Positions 1 to 12,091 of a stretch of DNA of 64,000 nt are shown here, piece after piece. A program made the translations under genes and the position numbers. Numbering within the stretch: the first letter of the stretch is position 1; every line of letters starts with the position of its first letter. The notes beneath the pieces are model-generated. The model saw nothing but the letters and a program-made list of their open reading frames with translations. It searched no databases and was not told where the DNA came from. Source of the stretch: Serendipita indica DSM 11827 (Eukaryota; Basidiomycota; Agaricomycetes; Sebacinales; Serendipitaceae); NCBI GenBank assembly GCA_910890315.1, contig CAJVGD010000011.1, positions 926,684-990,683 on the forward strand. Reading direction: 5' to 3'.

Positions 1-19
1 TCATATTATATTTGATTGA

Positions 20-2030
20 ATGCAGCCTCAACAGGCGGACGAATCCATTCCCATGGAGCAACCCGTCGCAGGATCCTCGCGCTCGATAATAACAGGTGAC
101 GAAGAACACGAACAGGATATAATCATCATTCAAGATCAATCAGCACCAAAAGCACACGAGGACGATCAGCAGAGCTTACCTCCAGCGTACAGCGATGCCA
201 CGGCGAGCAAACCTCGCAAAGCGCGCCAACGAACGCATCAATATCCACCTTCACGTTCACGAACGACATTATCGGAGATGAGACGCTCGAGGAGCTCATT
301 TCGGCACGCATTGTTCCTCCTTATGGAGCGTCCGACGTCGTCGAGTAGCGCGTTTACACTTCATTTGACGACCAATGCCATCATCGTCCTTAGGTAACCT
401 ACATCCTCAGTACATGTGACGATGCTGATGCTCTTTGCTGAATATAGTGCCATTCTGACAATCCTCGAAACGCTGCCCTTCTTCCACGCCGTCAACAGCT
501 CGATTTGGTTTGGTCTGGAGACAGTCATCGTTGCTCTATTCACTGTCGAATATGTCGCACGAAGCTTTGCGTGGGGTTTCGGCGAGGGAAACGGCGGATG
601 GAAGCGATGGTCCAAATGGGTGACATGTACGTGGCCCTCTGGAACCAGCTCATTGTCACCGATTCGAAAGCTAACAAGAATCATCTAGCATTCTTTGCTC
701 TGGTGGACTTGTTCGCCATCTTGCCATATTATATCGAGCTGCTTCTTCAAGCAGACACTACGGCATTCTTCCGATTCTCTATTCTTCGAGTTTTCCGTCT
801 ATTTAGAGTGTTCCGGCCTTTCCGTTACTCTTCGACTATCCTACTGACTATCGAGGTGAGAACTATCCCTCTCGATATGGCATTTGACTAACTCGTAATA
901 GGTCATGATCCTTGCAACGAAAAGGAGCCAACATGCACTTCTCGCACTTGCGTTCTTCGTCACGATGACGCTCGTAGTATTCTCAACCTTGCTGTACTTT
1001 ATTGAACGAGGGACATGGGACGACTCGCTCGAGGCATTCGTCGATGCAGAGGGCGTTAAAACACAATTCGATAGCATCCCAATGGCTGCTTGGTTTGTTC
1101 TCGTCAGTCAGTGAATTCCATCGTCCGGTGATGGCAAATACTCATAAGTGCATAGCGATCACAACTGTGGGCTACGGTCAGACTGTACCAAGAACATTCT
1201 TTGGCCGCTTAATCACGGTACCTCTTCTCCTCTTTGGATTACTCCTCGTCGCTCTTCCTAGTTTCGTGCTCGGAAGAGAGTTTGCCGTTGTATGGGAGGA
1301 GATGAGCGCCGGGTCAGTGATTCTTCACTACTTCGAGTACCAAATGCTGACCAAGTCTCAGTGTGCTTGATGCTTCGGTACTCGCTATTGGCCGCGAGCC
1401 CGATAGTCCCCTCACGCCCTACACCGGTCGCGGTGCTGAATCGTACGACGTCGAATCATTTCACGACAAGCCAGAAGAACAGCATGAGGATGAAACAGAT
1501 CCAACGACACCTCTGACGGGTCGTCGAAGGAGAGATAAAGGCAAAGGGCGCGCAACTGACATGCTCTTTGACGCTGGGGGTGTTGAGAGCGATATTCAGC
1601 ATCACGATTCCGAGGAAAGGCAACGCGAACACGATGAAGAACGAGCCGTACCGCGACCTAAGCCCGCTGGGGTTGCCGCACTCCAAAAACGGCGCCATCG
1701 CGTCGACTCGGATGCAACAAATCGTACAAATGTCTTCATGGGCCTATCTCATCGTCGCAATGGGTCGCAAGTCAACTTGTCTTCGCCGAGTGCAGGAGGA
1801 ATCTCGTCGGCGATCGACGCGCATACGCAAGTATTGTCGGGAATCGTGAAGGAGTTGAAGGCGGAGAGAGACGCAGTTAGAGGTGAGCGGGATGCGTTGA
1901 GGGCCGAGCGTGAGGCGTTGCGATTGGAGAGAGAGGCGCTTGGGAGGAGCGTGCGGATTTGGCGGCTGCTAAGGAGCGTTTGCGTGCGAGATTTGGAAAT
2001 TTGGAGCAGCAGATGCAACAGATGAGATGA
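20..2030 (+). CDS. Shaker-like voltage-gated K+ channel (6 exons, 1-nt frameshift near the 3' end)
   Basis: Predicted plasma-membrane voltage-gated potassium channel. Exons fit 20-393, 448-626, 689-855, 902-1102, 1149-1312 and 1362-2030, all with GT..AG introns. After a charged N-terminus come S1-S3. S4 has Arg at every third residue (LRVFRLFRVFRPFR, about 793-832). The selectivity filter TTVGYG lies at about 1160-1180 and S6 follows (LLLFGLLLVALPSFVLG). The cytoplasmic tail is acidic/basic and ends in a heptad coiled coil (ERDALRAEREALRLEREAL), probably for subunit assembly. The start ATG directly follows an in-frame TGA, but the window edge hides any upstream exon. The coiled coil leaves frame at GGG 1942-1944; one extra base there restores ...EERADLAAAKERLRARF.. 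up to the TGA at 2028-2030. The channel family is secure; the exact C-terminus is not. Confidence 0.9.
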
Positions 2031-2299
2031 CCTGGACCTCGGTATGGTATAACTCCTTATTTGTTGGGAATCCGGGTTGGATACATAGTATTATCGGATT
2101 ATCGTATACAGAATTCGTTGAATTGCAGACTCTTCTTCTTTAGGCTACTCTCCACTATTAATGCCGAGGTCGCCCCTGCACTTCGGCAATGGAATAAAGC
2201 GTGTGAATCTGATCAAATGATATCTTTTAGATCCTGGCATGTTTGTCCCCAAAGGTCGGCGTGTTCTGCCTTTCCACCACGATAGCCTCTCGAATCTTG

Positions 2300-4472
2300 A
2301 TGGTGTCTATGCTCACAACCTATGTCCAGGAAGCTGCAAGATGGATCATTTCGCACCCCATTATAACCGCATTCGCGGCTATTATGGTGACGCCGACTTT
2401 TCAGCTCGTCTATCTCATCGTCCAACCACGTATTTCAGCACTGAACGTACTTCGTGGACCACCAGGAGGGAACGGTATTCTTGGACATTTTGGTAAAGGC
2501 CGTCTTGGACCTATAGGTGAATGGCACGCAGAACTGTTTAAACAGTACGGCCACGTCTTTCGTTTTCGCGGATTATTTGGGGTAAATCCAACTCCTTTCG
2601 TTCATCTTTGGAGACTGAAGGCTTGCTTACCAGCGCATAACCCTTGTCACCTCGGACCCAGTCGCTCTACATCGGATACTAAACGAGACTTCCGTATATC
2701 AGAAATCGCCTTTCGTGAAGTACATCCTCGGAAGCGTATTGGGAAACGGTAAGTTCTTAAATCTTCCTGTGTTTCTATTAACTTGGAGCTAGGTCTTCTC
2801 TTTGCCGAAGGTATGGCCACATAAACACTTTGAATCTACGACTGAGCTTGAGTAGGGGCCGAACATAAGAAACAGGTGAGATTACATGAAGCCACCTGAA
2901 AACTGCTACTGACAAGGAACGCCAGCGTCGCATCATGGTGATTCGCCTCCAATATCTTGGATGATCCATCTGATCGTTTCCAGAATCCGTCATTTAGCGG
3001 AGGGCATCTCAAGGAGATGACGGGTATCTTTGTCTCCAAGGCTCTCGAGGTGGGAACCCAAAGCACCATCTCGACAAGGCTCATGCTCTCAATAGCTTCG
3101 AGACGTTCTCTCGGTCGCAATCGACGCGAGCGAGTCTCGACAAGAGGCACAGGTGGATATGCTCGACTATGTCTCACGAACAGCGTTGGACATTATCGGT
3201 CTCGCGGGCTTTGACTACGCTTTCAACTCTCTGTCAGACGGAACCAATGAACTTGCGCTCGCTATCAAAAAAGTCGCAGAATCTCCGGGCGGTATCCCGA
3301 TATTCCCAATGCTCAAGGCTAGGTTTCCAATCCTGCGACCCTTTCTCAATTTCGACGCGACCTCGAAACGTCTGAACAATGCCAGTAGACGACTTCAGGA
3401 AGTCGGCAAGGTACTCATTGTTGAGAAGAAGAGGCAAATCTTAGCCGAAAAGGGGCAACCCTCGACATCAGGAGTGTCCAAGGACCTACTCAGTCTGATG
3501 ATCCGGTCAAACATCGAGGGTGGAGAGGGTAAAGGATTGACGGACGATGAGATTCTGAACCAAATCCCGACGTTTCTTTTGGCTGGTACGTCCACATCGA
3601 CCCCCATTCGTTCTAACGAGGCCACTTTAGGTCACGAAACAACGTCTACATCCATCGTTTGGACACTCTTCTCACTAGCGAGCAATCCAGAAATACAATA
3701 CCGGCTTCGAAAAGAGCTTCTATCAGTGCCCACGGACACTCCCTCGATGGAACAGCTCAATTCGCTCGCTTACTTGGACGCCGTCGTACGAGAGGCACTC
3801 CGATACTACTCCGTAGCGAACGCACCTGTACGCGTCGCTAAACAAGACGACATAATTCCCGTCAGCAAGCCGTACACCGACCGTTATGGTGTTGAGAGGA
3901 ATACCATCAAGTGAGCCATTCAGAAGCTGCCTAGCCCAATACTAAGCTATGCATAGAATATCTAAAGGAGATGCCATTGTCATCCCAATTGCCGTGCTCA
4001 ACAACTCTGAAGCAATCTGGGGCCCAGATGCGAATACATTCAAGTGCGGGGTTGGCTTATTCTGTGATTAATATGTAGCTGAATATACCCATAGCCCGGA
4101 TAGATGGAGCTCTATTCCCGAAGCCTCCTATGCTCTACCTGGAATCTGGGGAAATCAACTAACGTTCCTCGGCGGGCCTCATTCGTGTATTGGCTTCAAG
4201 TTTGCAATCATGGAGTAATATCTCTGGCTCGACGGTTACCATCTTGCTGACAATCTACAGGAAGAAGATCGTGCTCTTCACACTACTAAGAAACTTTGTA
4301 TTTGAGTTGGCAGTACCGAAGGAGGAGGTCGTACGGAGACCAGGGTGCGCTATATGAGCCATTGTGGATGACATTCTGACTACGAGATAGGATGATAACG
4401 AGGCCATCTATCAAGTCCCGAATAAATGAAGGGAACCAGCTACCCATGATTATCAAGTATGTAAAATCATAA
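2300..4472 (+). CDS. Cytochrome P450 monooxygenase (membrane-anchored, about 12 exons)
   Basis: Heme-thiolate monooxygenase, probably ER-anchored and served by a P450 reductase; substrate unknown. The N-terminal hydrophobic anchor (WIISHPIITAFAAIMV) is followed by a Pro/Gly hinge (LRGPPGGN). The C-helix motif reads AEHKKQRRIM across two tiny exons near 2800-2940. The I-helix is AGHETTS (3585-3650), the ExxR motif EALR (about 3790-3800), the PDRW-type meander is near 4095-4110, and the heme-binding loop FLGGPHSCIG with the Cys ligand is at about 4165-4195. All intron joins I tried (e.g. 2582, 2751, 3048, 3587, 3911, 4218) keep frame, so the gene looks intact. The start is ATG 2300, or ATG 2309 nine bases later. 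The terminal TAA is at 4470-4472. Spacing to the neighbours suggests an independent gene, not a cluster. Family certain; subfamily not assigned. Confidence 0.9.
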
Positions 4473-4864
4473 ATATCATAAAGGAAATTTCTCTACAAAC
4501 CAGCGCAACTGCACCTCAGGCCTCGATGTTGGCGAGCGGCGCAAACGTGTTAAGCGTTCAGTCTTGACGTCTGCAGGGTCGCATCGGCAATATGGCTATT
4601 TTCAAATCGAGGACTAGAAGGATATGACAGCAGCGAATAAAAATTGACTAACTCAGCCGTCCTCCGGCCTTGCTGCAGCCCCGCGTTTCATTCTTTATTC
4701 GACGCGTCAACGAGGCCCCAACAAACGCGCTCTTGGACCCGTCCACGACAGCCCACAAATCTTTTGTAACCTCTGTGATCCAGTAAGTCTGCTCATGACG
4801 CGCCTTGCCGCGTCGACACGTCTCCTGTAGTCCTCACATCGTGCAGAACTCGACTGGTGCTGTC
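4473..4864. other. Intergenic region upstream of the Cys-rich surface protein
   Basis: 392 bases without a convincing ORF. It contains the 15-mer CTTGGACCCGTCCAC (4732-4746), which recurs just upstream of several of the 7-TM genes. Otherwise nothing is recognised. Confidence 0.5.
4732..4746 (+). promoter_or_regulatory. Promoter-proximal 15-mer shared with the 7-TM family
   Basis: CTTGGACCCGTCCAC occurs here 133 nt upstream of the Cys-rich protein ATG. It recurs exactly at 12033-12047 and 32681-32695, and with two changes at 37437-37451. In those cases it lies 59-63 nt before a 7-TM gene start. It could be a cis-element or part of a duplicated leader; function is inferred only. Confidence 0.4.
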
Positions 4865-6112
4865 ATGAAGCTGCTGTATAGTATCCTTGGGGCCGTAAGC
4901 CTCAGTTCCGTCGCGTCTGCTGCTGCTTTTGCTGGCATGGAGGGCGTACCATTGCTGGAGCAGGTCGGCGCCGCTGCGGCGCCGGTGTATATCAATGCTC
5001 TCGGAGAGGTTGTCATTCCACAAAAGTTCCATTGGGGTAGCTACGCCGTCAAAGAGCTCGATTCAGCCAAGCCCCGCAAGTGCGCGCACCATCAAGATTT
5101 TGGGCGTCTCGGAAAACGTCAGGTACGCCTCTGAGCCCAACCTTTTTCGTGCTTTCTGAAGTCAACTGACGCCCATCTGTAGAGTTGTCAATACGGTTAC
5201 GAGCCTGTGTGCCCCTCGAACTATCAAAATCCTTGTTGTCCAACCAACTCCCCGACCTGTAAGGGATATCCTGATCATCATGACATGCTTATTGAACATT
5301 CTTTGTAGGCTGTAGCCAAGAGTCGACAGTTTGCTGCGGCGCCGACCAATTCTGCCAGGGGACGACGACTTGCTGCAACAACGGTCAGACCGGGTGCGGA
5401 GAAGGTGCGCGAATCTCCACGTTACATCTCTATTCTCTCAAATAACATTTTCTTTAGCATGCTGCGACGCTGGTACGACCTGCTGTGGGACGAAATGCTG
5501 CGGCTATGGCTATACTTGCTCCAATGGATCATGCATTGTTCCGGTATGCTGCGTTAGTTAACTCCTACGGCGTATCTGACACCGTCCACAGCCGGGTTCG
5601 ACGACCTCTCCGTCCGTGTCTCCCACTGTGCCTGTCATTTCCACACCTGCCGAGACGCGATCCTCAACTGGCACTGGAGGAGGTACAACCACATCTACGT
5701 CTACGTAAGTTTGGAAACTGTCCGAGCTCTCACAATGTCTAAGTGTCTCGCTAGTGGCACAGGTAGTACGACCAGCACTACCACCACGTCTTCTAGTACC
5801 ACGACTACTTCCAATGGTGGAGGCAACGATCAACCACCCAAGGGTCCCTCTCCTCAAGTGATTGGTGGTGCAGTCGGTGGTTCGATCGCCGGTCTGATTC
5901 TGCTATGCGGAATCGCAGCATTCTGCTGGCGTCGTAACCGTGCAACCCCACCTCCGACAGACAAGCCGACCGAGTATAAACCCCCGACGACCGAGAAGCC
6001 GCATGAAGGCTACGAACCTACGGCACCCCCTGAGAATCAAACTCCAATGAACTACGAACGCAGCGCTGGTGGTGCACCCCCGGTCTCTGGACATGGTGCC
6101 AACTATGAGTAG
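4865..6112 (+). CDS. Cys-rich, Ser/Thr-stalk single-pass surface protein
   Basis: Predicted type I cell-surface glycoprotein; no enzymatic domain recognised. It starts with a signal peptide (MKLLYSILGAVSLSSVASA). An ectodomain of repeated Cys-Cys pairs is spread over several small exons (NPCCPTN, TVCCGADQFC, TTCCNNGQTGCGE, ACCDAGTTCCGTKCCGYG), reminiscent of granulin-like spacing. A Ser/Thr-rich, probably O-mannosylated stalk follows, then one membrane helix (VIGGAVGGSIAGLILLCGIA) with an RRNR stop-transfer signal, and a Pro-rich cytoplasmic tail with PPT/PEY repeats. Five introns fit cleanly (e.g. donors near 5123, 5259, 5405, 5542 and 5706). The layout resembles fungal wall-sensing or effector-like surface proteins, but that is analogy. 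The whole gene appears intact. Confidence 0.8.
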
Positions 6113-7631
6113 GCAAAGTACAATTCTCACAAAGGCTAGCCAGTCTACTGCTTAATCAAGACTCTTGAGACGGTGTTATGACCGCGAAATGTTGTCTAGA
6201 ACTAATGTAATTACGATTTGTGAATCATTGACAAGTTTATATCGTGTACTTTGCAAGCTGCGCTGACAGTCGAACTCTGGGGGGATTTCCGCCGTAGAGA
6301 TGAGCAAGTATGTCAGTACAGTGAGATGAGCACGTAGAAAGTACGAATATACGTTGAGGTGAAGTTGGTTGTTGACGACGTTTGAGACCGCCGCTTGAGA
6401 CTCCAGAGTTTAGAACACTTGTGTCATATATCTCCTCTACATAGTAAAAAGGACAATGAAAGGCAGTTACTCCACCCATCAAGCGTGGCAGGGCTTATTT
6501 CTAGGGGGCCAACGTTCAATCTTCCTCTGGCCATCAGAGTTACCTGGAATTGCCGTTGAAAATCTCAGCACTTGTACAGGTAGTTTTCTATACCAAGGAG
6601 AGACAAGGGAAAAAAAAGGACGCGCCCCGTAGGAATTGAACCTCGGGCCAGCAAAAGGTATAGCTGGGAAACAGAAAGCTTGCCATCATACCTCATGGAG
6701 CACTGCTCCAGACGGTTTGCAACCAAATTGATCATGTATTGTCTCGCTGCCGACCAGTATATACACACCCACTGTAGTCTCTATACGAATTATATCCTAC
6801 TATTTATCGGCCTTTGCGCAAGCAGTGTTGGAACAGACAGGATGTGGGTCAAATAGCCAGTAATTCGTCAACTTGTGGACCAGAATATGATGAGCAGTTA
6901 CTCTTTATGGTCATTCTGGGACTGTAACGAACACCGCTGGCGAGTGGCGGACGTACCAAGCATCCATACACCAGGCCAACCGGTATAAAAGGGGTGCGCA
7001 GCTGCCATCTTGCGAGAGGACCGAGTTGACATCTTGGTTATTTCCCTTGAATCCTTAGATTGTTGCGAGATTGCCGCTCCGCCTCCATCCAGTTTCTAAA
7101 CTGCAGTTAGCTGTTTCATTGCTTCCAATATCGTCGAGGTATCATCATCCAGTCCAACCAAAGACAGCGAGGGAAATTGTCAGAAAGGCCAGGAAGAGGC
7201 GAAGCTTGGTTTCCACCATCACCAACCAGGCCTCGGAAATCTAACGGCGTTGATATTGTTGAATCAAACTTACACCAAAGGCAGTTGGAAAATCCAGAAA
7301 TCGAAGTCTTCCTATTGCCAAGCCCGTTTCCTGATATGGATTAGAGCCGTTTGACGACAAAGTCGGCACACGGCAGCGGAGAATCTCGGCGGAATCTATA
7401 CGGAACTGTTTACCAATAATTATCGCACCCTGCCAGCGTGGGTTCGCTTTCAGGGCACACTCACGCTTTCCGGTCAGAGAGATCCCAGGGTGCAATTACA
7501 GAATAATCTTCATAGCTCTTACTGCTCCTTTGCTTATCTCTGTGCATACAAATAACGGCGCCGGTTGGCTCTCAACACTCATCTACAAACTCCCCCCTCG
7601 ACGTCCAACTCGTCGCTTCATACAGTCTGCG
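6113..7631. other. Intergenic: Pol III-like element and leader of the first 7-TM gene
   Basis: No credible coding exon. It holds a B-box element on the minus strand (6610-6709, listed separately) with related flanks out to about 6780. A block at 7160-7265 is repeated, diverged, at 9170-9285 upstream of the next 7-TM gene. Confidence 0.5.
6610..6709 (-). ncRNA. Pol III-type structured element, copy 1
   Basis: On the minus strand it reads palindrome-like GGAGCAGTGCTCC, stem AGGTAT..ATACCT enclosing about 26 nt, B box GGTTCAATTCC (6632-6642), then a run of eight T (6610-6617) that could terminate Pol III. Positions 6651-6709 are identical over 59 nt to 13897-13955. The arm around the B box and any acceptor stem do not pair well, so it is not a functional tRNA gene by eye; a tRNA-derived SINE or ncRNA is likelier. 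Confidence 0.5.
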
Positions 7632-8788
7632 ATGATAAAGCCGTGGCTCACACATCTCTCCATACTCTCCTTTATAGTCGGCGCAGTAGCCAAAGGAGGC
7701 GGCTCTATTGACGACGTACGTGCACTCACTCCCAAACTCCATGGAGACAACGCTCAAATGGTATCAGGGCTGGCATGTACCAGGGGCAGTCAAAGCCGTA
7801 ATGGCTTTCCAGATCATCTGTGAGTCCGAATCAAACCAAACATCCATCTATGCTAATGGCCAATCAGGGTCTGTCATCATTTTCGGCCTGTTCGTGGTCA
7901 TTCTTCGACGACTCTGCTTCGTCCCGCCTGGCCGCTACACACGCGCTCCCTACATTCTCCTTTCCATCGTCGCAGGTACATTGTCTCTTTCGTACCTTCT
8001 TTCCGCAATCCTGCGACGAATCTCGAGGGCCGAGAGCAACGTCTCGTTGACACTCCTTCACAACTTGGGATTGATCGTAAACTTTTTGTGGAACATCGCC
8101 TTCGCGTTCGAGCCAGCGGTCTGTCTGTGGCTCATCCACCTTCGAGGCAAATTGACGACCACGACTGAGGGCAAGTCTGTCAACCCGTGGGTGTCGCAGC
8201 TTTGGAAACGCATCGTCGACTGGTTACTCGTGGCTCTCACCTTTATCATCAGCATCGTGTTGATTGCAATCTTGTCCATTCTGTGGACACAGTTGGATCA
8301 AGGACGTCGGAATTCAGGACAAACAATGGACCTCCATCACGTCCTCGGCATTACTACAACCGCATTGGGCCCGGTCCTGACAGTCGACATTATCCTTTCT
8401 TTCATTTGCCTCAAGGTGTCCCAGAGGAGAGTGCAGTTTGCCGATCCTGTAGGTCAATATTTACAAAAGGAAATGGGTTTTACTAACGGACGACTGTTAG
8501 GTGACCACACGACTTGTCGTAGTCGTCTTGCCCTTTGTGACCATCGGCCTTATCGAATTCTTGGTGAACACAATCTTACCATACACGTATGCGCTTCGCA
8601 AAGAGGCCGACTTCAACCTATTCAACCTCCTCATTGCCATCATCGATGGTGTTTGCAGAGTGGGGATCATTGGCGGCCTTTTGTCCACAATGACGATTCC
8701 AAATGCATTCTGTGTGCCGGGTACCACTGCCTCTGCTCTCGCTCTGCCTGTTGGCGAGGACGCTGGATACATGTTGCACAAGTCGTAG
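7632..8788 (+). CDS. Seven-TM protein, paralog 1 (unknown family)
   Basis: Unrecognised membrane protein, 334 residues. Exons 7632-7715, 7768-7819, 7868-8448 and 8501-8788 give a continuous frame, and every paralog shares this four-exon plan. It has a signal peptide (IKPWLTHLSILSFIVGAVAKG), a short Gly-rich SIDD segment, then PGAVKAVMAFQIIW leading into TM1. Seven hydrophobic helices follow, with motifs GRYTRAPYILLSI (TM1-TM2 loop), AVCLWLIHLRGKL (end of TM3), WKRIVDW (before TM4) and FADPVTTRL (before TM6). An extracellular N-terminus and cytosolic C-terminus are predicted. It resembles a GPCR in topology only; no rhodopsin, STE3 or cAMP-receptor signature is seen. The C-terminus ends shortly after TM7 (GEDAGYMLHKS). 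It is the first of four head-to-tail copies. Confidence 0.85.
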
Positions 8789-9909
8789 CTGGGCCTCTAT
8801 CCTCAGATAGAGTCTGTAATACCTCTTTATATCTACTCTCTGGGCAAATATATATGTTTTACATATCATCAGCTCTCCAGACACTCCAACATCCGCCGAC
8901 CAGTCATTCGGGCCTTGACATATCTACCATACTGCATCTGGGTTTCAAAATTTGGTCACTTAGAAACCCATTTGTACCATATCCACGTTGTTGATAATGC
9001 GAAAAGTTATGTTTATCAAATGTAGAGTACATGTCGGCATCTGTCCAGAAGAAACCTATGTGAGACGATGTCTATCACTCTTTCCACGAGTTCAACTTGT
9101 GCAAATGGTGCACGACTCCGCTTTCTCCTGAGTGAAGGTAACTATTAGCATTTTTCTTATTCGTCAGTGGCACGGGACATTGTCAGAAGAATGAGGAAGA
9201 GGCGGCATCAGGCTTGGCTCTCACCATCACCGAACTGGCCTCGGAAATCCAACGGGATTGATATTATCGGATAGAATCACCCCTTGACAGGGTTCGTAAG
9301 TGCAGAAGATGGAATTCTGGCTCTGCGATTTCAACTAGTTGGCTGCATAAAAGACTGCGGGATCATACACCAGCAACAATCCATTTTTTTTCTTTATCTC
9401 GCACTATTGGTTATAAGAATATTTGCGTGACAGGATGATGTCGCTTCAGCATCACTCTAGAGGAACCCCAAACACTTTTGGAGAGTTATCCGCTTCAGGG
9501 TCAGCAGTGGCAGGCATTTCCACCCGAAAAGTTTCCCCGCATGTCATTTCCAAGACTCTATCACACCGTTCTTGTCAACTGACGTGACCGTCGCCGTTGC
9601 CTGATGGTCAGTTGTCGACTACGCTGCGGCACCGGACCAATTCAGCGGCATTTATTTAAAATTGTATGAATAACTCTCGGCTTCTGTTTCTGGTGTCATC
9701 AAAGTCCGCTTTCCAGGGACCTTGTCAATATCCCGTCTTCCCTACTCCCTCAAGCACACATTTCACACTCCTCAATCAAGGAAAATCAGTCGCCAATGCC
9801 GTTACATAAGAGTTTTCACCTCTTGGCATGTCCTTCACCATACATATAGTGGGGTCTTCTGCCTCTGGAACACTTGTAAGTCCTTCTACGGCGTCCAACT
9901 TGTCACTTC
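8789..9909. other. Intergenic between 7-TM paralogs 1 and 2
   Basis: No ORF of interest. It carries diverged copies of the upstream block (9170-9285, similar to 7160-7265; 9490-9530, similar to 11735-11770 and 37065-37105). The duplication unit therefore included leader DNA. Confidence 0.5.
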
Positions 9910-11109
9910 ATGCAGTCCATAATAACCAGGCCGCGGCTCACGCTCCTCTCTATGTTCTCCTTTGTCGCAGGCTCAATGGCGAAAGGGCGAGGTGGTGGAG
10001 GGGGAGGAGCGAGTGGTTCTATCGACGACGTGCGTGAATAAACTTGCGAATCTCGCTCACAGAGATCTAAACCATCATCAGGGTTGGGATGTACCAGGAA
10101 CTGTCAAGGCGGCAATGGCTTTCCGAATCATCTGTGAGTCTGAATCGAGTCTATGTACAAATAATGCTGATGCTGAATAGGGTCTGTTGTCATTTTTGGC
10201 CTATTCTTGACTATTCTTCGACGTCTACGCTCCGTCCCACCTGGCCGCTATACCCGCGCTCCGTACATTCTCCTCTCCATCGTTGCAGGCACATTATCCA
10301 TCTCATATCTTCTCTCCGCAATCTTGTTCAGAATGTCGACGGGCGAGAGTAACGCCCCATTCCCGGTCATACGCCGGTTGGGTTCGTTCAACAGCTTCTT
10401 GTCGAACGTGGACATTGCCTTCGAACCAGCAGTCTCCCTCTGGCTCGTTCATCTTCGTGGAAGGCTGACGAATACGGCTGAGGCCAAATCTGTCAACCCG
10501 TGGGTATCGCAGCATTGGAAGCGTATCGTCGACTGGTCGCTTGTGGCTATCACCTTCACTATCGGTATATCCACGATAGCGATATCCGAAAATGCATGGG
10601 CACTGTATGAAGCGCATCGCCTGGATTCAAATCAACTTATTGACCGTCTTCTCGTCAATCGCAACCTCAATCTTACCGTCATCGCGCTTGGATTGTTCCT
10701 GGCAATTGATATCGCCATTTCTTTCATTTCTCTCAAGATCTCACAGAAGAGGGTACACTTTATTGACCCAGTAAGTCGCCGTTTATAGAACGTACATGGA
10801 TGACTGAAGGACATCCTACATTAGTTAACTACAAGACTTCTTAGAGTCGTCTTGCCCTTTGTGGTCATCGGTTTTATCCAATCGCTGGTGATCACAATAT
10901 TACCAAATGTGCACACGCTCTATGAAACCGAGTTCAACGTCTTCAATCTCGTTATCACCATCATCGACGGCATTTGCAGAATAGGAATTATTGGCGGCCT
11001 CCTGTCCACGATGGTGATTCCAAACGTGCTCTGGATTCCGGGTGCTACGACATCTGCTGTTCCTCTGCCTGTTAGCGGGGACACCGGATACATGTCGTAC
11101 AAGTCTTAG
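9910..11109 (+). CDS. Seven-TM protein, paralog 2
   Basis: Second tandem copy, same four exons (first exon 9910-10029; donor after the GSIDD codons; second intron splits a Trp codon; third follows FIDP). The ATG used by paralog 1 has become ATA here. An in-frame ATG three codons upstream (MQSIITRP..) rescues the start, so the signal peptide is three residues longer. It has the long Gly run GRGGGGGGASGS before SIDD. Core motifs GRYTRAPYILLSI, AVSLWLVHLRGRL and WKRIVDWSLVA are kept. TM7 (GICRIGIIGGLLSTMVI) is followed by a short tail ending YMSYKS. No break was seen. Function unknown. Confidence 0.83.
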
Positions 11110-11820
11110 TGGTCGATCTACTCTCAGATAACGACATCATAATGGCAAAATCTGCCTCAGTACATAATAATTCAGGGTAACACATCTGCCTTGATTGCTA
11201 TCAGCCCGAACACGCCAGCCACCAGGCAAGCACATAGTGTCCAATGGCGGCTGTCCTAAATTGTATGGGTTTTCAAAGATGGACACTTAGGAACCCGCTA
11301 ATCATATCCATGTTATTTATAATGCGAAGAAGCATATTTGTCAATTTCCACAGTCGCGTGAAGTGCAGTTAGCCTCTTCCAGTTGGTGTACCGCCCCAAA
11401 GCCCGGCCATATAAGAACATTGGCGTTGATATTGTCCGATCAAATGCCGCGAGAGGTATTGTCGGCAACCTTGACGTCGACCGCCACCAACATTGGTGTT
11501 CAGCGTGGGCCATGTTCGACTTGAAATCGCTTCATTCAAAGGGATAAGCCATACAGGAGACAATTATGGACATACCCAATCCGATTACATCCTGGATTAG
11601 GGCATACGCTGGACACAATCCCCTCCTTGCTCTCGTGTTACATGCGATTAAGACGCTTGTGGTACAAGATATGAATTACCGGTTACTAAGCCATCCATCT
11701 CACATAAGTTCGAGGAGTATTCCTATTCACGTGCAGGATCAAGTGCGGCAGGCATCTTACCCCAATGTCTTTCCTCCTCAAACAGTGGACCCGACATCAC
11801 CCGTGCCATCGCATCCTTGT

Positions 11821-11860
11821 CAGTTGGCTCATTGGTATCTTCGTTGCCTGATGCTGAATA
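11821..11860 (+). promoter_or_regulatory. Conserved upstream block of 7-TM genes (copy before paralog 3)
   Basis: Begins CAGTTGGCTCATTG and ends TGCCTGATGCTGAATA. Related blocks lie at 14581-14622 (paralog 4), 32392-32430 (paralog 5) and 34539-34575 (paralog 6), roughly 270-370 nt before each ATG. It may be regulatory, or simply conserved by recent duplication. Confidence 0.4.
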
Positions 11861-12032
11861 GAAGGCGGCCCGTATAGTTTGAGCGGAATTTCTCCAAAGC
11901 CGCATGAAAACACTTATTCATAACTATCGGCCCTAGTGGTTGGTATATCCGCTTCCCAGGCACCCGGTCGGAACCCGAAGTTGCCCACAATTGGAGCACT
12001 CCCGTCCGCACAGATAATGGAGCCTTGCGCGT

Positions 12033-12047
12033 CTTGGACCCGTCCAC
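12033..12047 (+). promoter_or_regulatory. Leader 15-mer, paralog 3 copy
   Basis: CTTGGACCCGTCCAC, 59 nt before ATG 12092; the same sequence and spacing occur before paralog 5. Confidence 0.4.
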
Positions 12048-12091
12048 AGCTCCCTCTCAGGCGCCAAACTCGTTGCTTTACGTAGTCTACG

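Larger units (their letters stand above)
11110..12091. other. Intergenic between 7-TM paralogs 2 and 3
   Basis: No gene recognised; short ORFs here lack support. It contains an upstream block at 11821-11860 shared with other copies and the 15-mer at 12033-12047. Confidence 0.5.
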
